Source: Crossaster papposus
Taxonomy: Eukaryota > Echinodermata > Asteroidea > Velatida > Solasteridae
DNA: 64,000 nt
Direction: 5' to 3'
Assembly (NCBI GenBank): GCA_037893245.1
Contig: JBAIAA010000669.1
Coordinates: 1,178,001 to 1,242,000, forward strand
This document shows, one piece after another, positions 37,301 through 43,300 of this stretch (position 1 is the stretch's first letter; every line of letters begins with the position of its first letter). Under the pieces are notes generated by a model that did no database searches, was not told the DNA's origin, and saw only the letters and a list, made by a program, of their open reading frames with translations. The position numbers and the translations under genes are program-made.

Positions 37301-40300
37301 AGGAGACAACATCGAAGATGTTACAGTGAAATGGCCCAAGAAATCTCCATACATGTATTTCTGACAATCTTCTGTGTTTTAGTTGTGGATTAAGAGTGCT
37401 TGGTCTACATTCTTTTCATTTCTGCAGGAGACACTGAAACCACTAATACGAAACGACCAAAGACGGCCGGGGGTCGTGCAACCATGTCAGAATATCTAAA
37501 CATCCTAAAGGAAAAAAACCAGAAAGAAGCAGACCTGAAATTTGAGCAACTGAGGTTGGAACGTGAAAGATTCGAATTTGAAAAAAAGGAAAGGGAACAG
37601 CGGATGCAAAGAGATGCTGCCACTTTAGAGCTGATCACAAAATTAGTAGCAAAGTAAACTACATGCATGTAGTTGATGCGATTAAAAGGTTTCGTGCCAG
37701 AGTTAAAGCTCGCCATGTTGTTTATTGAAGTTAATCTTATGAAGTTCTTGCCAACCACAAGTTGTGTCAAAATGGGAACTCCAAAATAATTGGTTTGTAC
37801 GTCAAAGATCTGAACTATCAGTGTGGTTCCATTTGAAAAGGTAGTTTATCAAATTTTCATTATCAGCCCATTTTACCATTGAATCGCGTCAACTTTGAAA
37901 ATGGTTCAGTGGGTTTGTGTTTTGAAATCAATGGAGCTTGGTCATCCATGAAGCAAACAAGGAATCATTGGAAAGCCGATTTATCACCATTTTAGGATAG
38001 AACTACAATGAGTGGCAGTTTTCAAGTTCATCATTTTGACTACGAGCCCGTTGATTTCGGATGACTGAATAGAAAATTTAACAAAATAAATGAATGAGCA
38101 TACACAGTTTTGAAGTTTGAACAAAGTTGTCGACTTAATTTAATGCATGAGTAAGTAACTGAACTCTGCCCATATTTGTATTTATTAAAATGCTTTCTTT
38201 CAAATTTCAGCATACTTGAAATGTTTGTTATTCTTTGTTCTTGTTTAATCTTGTAATTATCTCATAGCCCTGCAGCTTGTGAAATATCAAACATACAAGC
38301 TTGTCATGGGGGAAGGAATGGGGTTTTAAGAATACTTGGGTACCAAAAAAGTGTTTTTGTTTCCAGTAAACACTCGCATTTTGAATATTTTCATTTTCTT
38401 TTTTTAAACTTGGACTGGATGCATATATGCATAACTCGAGTACAATATGAAAGGGGGGGGGGGGGGGGAGACTTGGGGCCTTATTTTTCGTTAGGACAGT
38501 GGAACTTGACAATGTGTTTTAAACAATACAAACATTTTGGTCACATTCTGAGAGGGGGGGGGGGAGGTTGCGCTCAACCCTTTTAATTATGCAAGTGGGG
38601 GTAGTTTTCAAGCACAGGACTGATTTAAGTTAAGTACTCTTCCAGAGTTGGTGGAACAAGTTCAAAGTAACGGCCTGTTTGACTGCTGTACAGACATGTA
38701 TGGCAATTTGTGAACAAAGCACCAACCAGATAGTACTTGGCAACTGGCTGAAGGAGCACTTTGAGATTTTTTCTGAAATCTAGAAATGCAAAGAGGGATA
38801 CAATTTTCCAAAACTGCCACTCAACAGATTCTCTAACCGAAGACATCAAACGGTTAAAGTTTTGCTGATTTTCAGTGAGATTTGCACCCTTGAATGGGCA
38901 CAGAAGATAGTTCCGGATCGGATATGCTGGATCACCATACAGGGTAAATGGTAATCCGTTGACATCTACAAGTCCAGCACCATCCATCGCATTCATAAGT
39001 CCACTTTCACGCAGTAGTGCACAGTCATGTCTTCTCCCTTCTACAGGTCCGAACATATTACATATCATGCCATCGGGTGTGACGACTGATTGGAACTTCA
39101 GCGAGTGAATCCTCTTATGTCCGTTGTAGCACACTCGCTGGTTTCGAGTAGGTCTGCATATGGGACGAACAGTTCCATCGATGAAGCCAATACAGTTTGT
39201 AAGTGGAGCACCTTTATGATGAATGGCATCTGCATATGTCTGTAACTTGTTCACTAACCATGGCTGGTTAAAGTCTGTGAAGAGGTGGCCATGTGCTTCT
39301 AACAGGTGATTGAGAACAGAGTTGACAATCATTGAGAGGGTTGATTTAGGCCGTCCAAAAAATGGTTCCAAATCTGCAAGTCTGTTGGGGTAAACAAACC
39401 GTCTGAGAAGGACACATAGACCATCCACTCCATCAACAACGGTTCTGTTAGGGCAGACAATCCTGTTTGGCAAGTGTAGAACAGCGGCTAGGTGACGAAT
39501 CGCTTCCTTGTCGAACCTGAAATTACTTCTGCACTGGACGTCAGTAAAATTATCAAGGTTGAATCTTGGAAAGTTAGGATCATATGTTGTTGGTCCAGAT
39601 TCTCGCATAAGGAGAAAGGCAATCATGTCTTCGTCGTCATTTTCAACTGCTATGCGAACTAAATCTTGTATTTCTATGGGCGCCGCCATCTTGAAAGTTA
39701 GCGCCCTCAAGCGGGAATTCGTCACGGTTTGCGAAACAAGATTGATATCCGCTCCAACGCGTACTGTTACGGTTACCGTATGCGTATCCGTAAACGTACC
39801 GGTAGGCGTGCGAAACCTCTCTAATATCTCAAAATCGCTAACACCTTTTGAAATGAAATGTTTACATGTTAGTTTATGGTATATAAATCTATAACTATAT
39901 AGGATTGAAACAAACAGTGGGTTCCAATTACCAAACGTATACGATCCCTTTAAAAGTGGTGTATCTTTCAAACAGGTTCTCTCTGTCCAATATCTTGCTT
40001 CATATGGTACACCTGCTGATGAATAGTTTGTCTTTGCTCACAGGATTCTGGTCAGTAATAACATCTCCGAGGTGGAACCGGGGGCTTTTCAGGGGCTGGA
40101 AAATCTCATATATTTGTAAGTTAATCGATCTTGTAATTCATAAAGTACACAAAATAGTGATTATTTCCATATTTTCATAATAGTATTTCATTCCAAATGT
40201 CTGAATTTTCTTAGTATGTAATCGTAGCAATTACTTTATGAAATAAATAAATTTCAAACTTTTTTTTATTGTAATCATGCCGATATTTATGACAAAACAG

Positions 40301-43300
40301 ACAATGGTTGTATGTGTAACGAGGACACCAAATTTGGTGTCCCCGTTACACGTGAAACAATGTTGTTTATCATGTATGAAGAAGATAAGTTTGATTTGTA
40401 CGATTCATGTTTTGAGGATAAAACATTACCACATACTGAAACTGCAAAGAGTACAGAAAATATTTATGTACAAAGTTATGCATATAAATATGAATTGACT
40501 CCCTTAATTATGTAAAACCACATACACGACTACATGTTGTTTTCTAGACCGAGTTACTGGCCTCTATAGTTATCGCTTTTTTAACATTTGGACATCATCT
40601 GGCGCTACTAGAGGCCGAGCCAGACTAATAACTTATTTTTGAAAAGTCTTAAATGTGGTTCAAAATATCGCCCAAATCCACAAAAATAATTAACAAAATA
40701 CCTCTAAATCTTCTGAACAGCCTTCCATATGTGTCCAAGCTGGGTTTAACGAAGTTCTAAAGTACTCACGATCAATTCTTGACTTGCAAATCAAGGAAAT
40801 TCGAGCGAGTACTGCACACTTGTTGTTCGCCATGAGCATTGTGGGATGCCTGTGACGTCACTGCCAAAGTGCATGCCGACCGTACCACTATACGCGGGGG
40901 TGCTCTGCGATGTCAGGTCAGTGTATCCGCACATAATATTTGGTGCACGCGATACACACTGACCTGTGACATCGCAAAGCACCCCCGCGTATAGTGGTAC
41001 GGTCGGCAAGCCAGATGATGTCCAAATGTTAAAAAAAGCGATAACTAGACGCCAGTAACTCGGTCTAATAGTTTTCCTATTTTTTTCTTCAGAGATCTAG
41101 GCAACAATAGCTTTACGGATCTGTATGCTGAAACCTTCGTTGGATTGTCCAAGCTCCAAGTGCTGTAAGCAATCAGTAATTATAGGATTTCAGGATTACG
41201 TTAAATAAATGTAATTTTCAACAATGATACTTTTGACTGTACGCAGGCCTGTTGTGTTCACACCAGTAAATTGACTTCCATAGACACCCGGCCGACGATA
41301 TACCCCAATTTCCGAAATTAAGGGGATTTTGTTTTGCAACTCTCCAAGGTGATTGAGACGCACGTGAAATTAAAACTTACTTCATCATCTCTGAGTTTTG
41401 TTTAATTTTGTAGGGGTTAACAGATTACCTTTTTGGTTTGCGGGGAGGGGGAGAAATTCTTATCAAAAATGTTCACCCATAACAGTTGTTTTGTGGCATA
41501 TCGCCATCTTGAAAAATGTCTCCGCTCCATTGTAAAATAGAGCACTTTTAGGGCCCAATTTCATCTAAATTTCACAGCAACACAAGCTGGCATTCCTGTG
41601 CACGACTTCTGCCCACCTTTTTTGTACATAACATTTATAGAATATGCATTTATACGCAGTTATATTACAAAGTTATTACAAATTGTAGTCATATGTTGTT
41701 GTTGTTGTTCCAGATGGATGAGTCACGTGCCCCTGAGACACATAGAGCCTGGGGCGTTCAATGGACTATCCAGCGTTGTTTCGTTGTAAGTAGATATTCT
41801 TTCTTGCGTTTGGAAAAATATCTAGGCAGGATTTTGCTTTTCTAGTGGCGTAGATTTCTTTTGAACATTTGGTATTAGGGGGGTCCATGGAAAAATGTAT
41901 ATGGAGAGGAAGGTGGAGAAATATATGATTACATGGGGCACCCCTCTTAGTCAAAAGTTATGGGATATATCCCCCCCCCAAAAAAAAAAAATTCCCCCCA
42001 ATTTTCCTTGTTTCTACACCTATAAGATTGTCCGATAGTGCTGGCGTAAATTTCTCTCGAAAAATAGTGCCCGACCGGGCACTATACTCAAATTATTTGA
42101 CTGGTTGCAGCGCCATCTGCAGGTTGAAAAGGCACATCATAAAACGGATCACGATACAGATTGGCATAATTCGACCATAGAGCACGTCCTTCGTGCCTGT
42201 GACCAGAAGAGTGTCGCTATTTTCCTAGGCCTTCGGCCTCGGGTAATATGACCCTCTGCTGGTCGCTCACAGTCCCTCGGGGGCGCATAGACGTGCACTA
42301 GTGACCTCATCGCCAGTCTATATGTGTATATTATCGCTGCGATTGGACACAAGAAAGCTGATGAACCTAATGCTGGACACGGAAGAGTGGAGGGCAGCGA
42401 CAAGTCCCGATATGGACTTAGGTAGGATAAGCTAGATCATCGCAGAGCATCGCAGAGCATCGCAGAGCATCGCAGAGCATCGCAGAGCATCGCAGAGCAT
42501 CGCAGAGCAAAGCATCGCAAAGCATCGAAAAAGCATCGCAAAGCATCGACAAAGCATCGCAAAGCATCGCAAAGCATCACAAAGTGTCGCATCGCATCGC
42601 ATCGCATCCCAAAGGATTGCAGAGCATCGCAAAGAATCGCAAAGCATCGCAAAGCATCATCTTGTCCTCAAATTTAACATGGTTTTGCTTCACAAAATAG
42701 GGTCTGGAACTACTAAAACTACTGTACCAATTTGAATTTAATTGGTGTCACTTTCTTCTATAAAAAGATTCTGCACCCATCGCAGTTTTGGCCTCGGTTT
42801 TGTTGTTTTGTTTTGGGGTTGTTGTTTTTTTGGGGGGAGGGGGTGGGGGCGAAGCCACTTGGAATAACAAATTGGTTTTCCCCCGGGTTTCCCTTCCCCA
42901 CCCCTTACAAACTCGACCCTAGTCACACCGCTGTTGTAGGTTCTATAGACTTAATTCACACGTGCAACTAACCGTTTGCGAAAACCTCGTTTAACTGTCT
43001 ACTTGACGTTTTTTTGTTGTTCACAGAAACATTTTGAATGCGGATTTGGAAGCACCGACCCTTGGTATACTCGATGGCTTAAACAATTTGGCAACATTGT
43101 AAGTTTTCTTTTTTTGTTAGTGGGGGGGGGGGGGGGTGTAGACTCTTGGTGACGAAAAATACAGGAGCCGGTCTTTTTCGGAAGTCACTAAAAACTAGCT
43201 AGTGTAGCGGTTCTTGTTGTATTTTTTAAGGCACTTATTTACTCTAACACTTTAACGCCCGATGACAAAATTCAACAATAGACAAACGCCCCAGGACTAA

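Larger units (their letters stand above)
34639..39822. mobile_element. Harbinger DNA transposon, apparently complete (5,184 bp)
   Basis: Ends AGAGAGGTTTCGCAC and its mirror (GTGCGAAACCTCTCT at the right) bound the element; further in, both ends carry GGATAC/CCGGT-type motifs in imperfect inversion. The 3-bp AAT is duplicated (34,636-34,638 and 39,823-39,825), as judged against intact family B sequence; 3-bp duplications are usual for PIF/Harbinger. It carries the two genes expected of an autonomous member, in convergent orientation: a spliced Myb/SANT-like DNA-binding protein (+) and an intronless DDE transposase (-). I see no disabling change in either. Confidence 0.93.
34376..39949. mobile_element. 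Family B short element split by the Harbinger transposon
   Basis: The left part (34,376-34,638) and right part (39,826-39,949) together match an intact family B copy such as 9,472-9,861. TTAA flanks are at 34,372-34,375 and 39,950-39,953. Everything between is the Harbinger element and one copy of its 3-bp target. Confidence 0.93.

Noticed and set aside
39690-39971. N-terminal extension of the Harbinger transposase to 39,971
   Set aside because: The extra 94 codons run across the transposon end into family B sequence, so they are a chance open frame.
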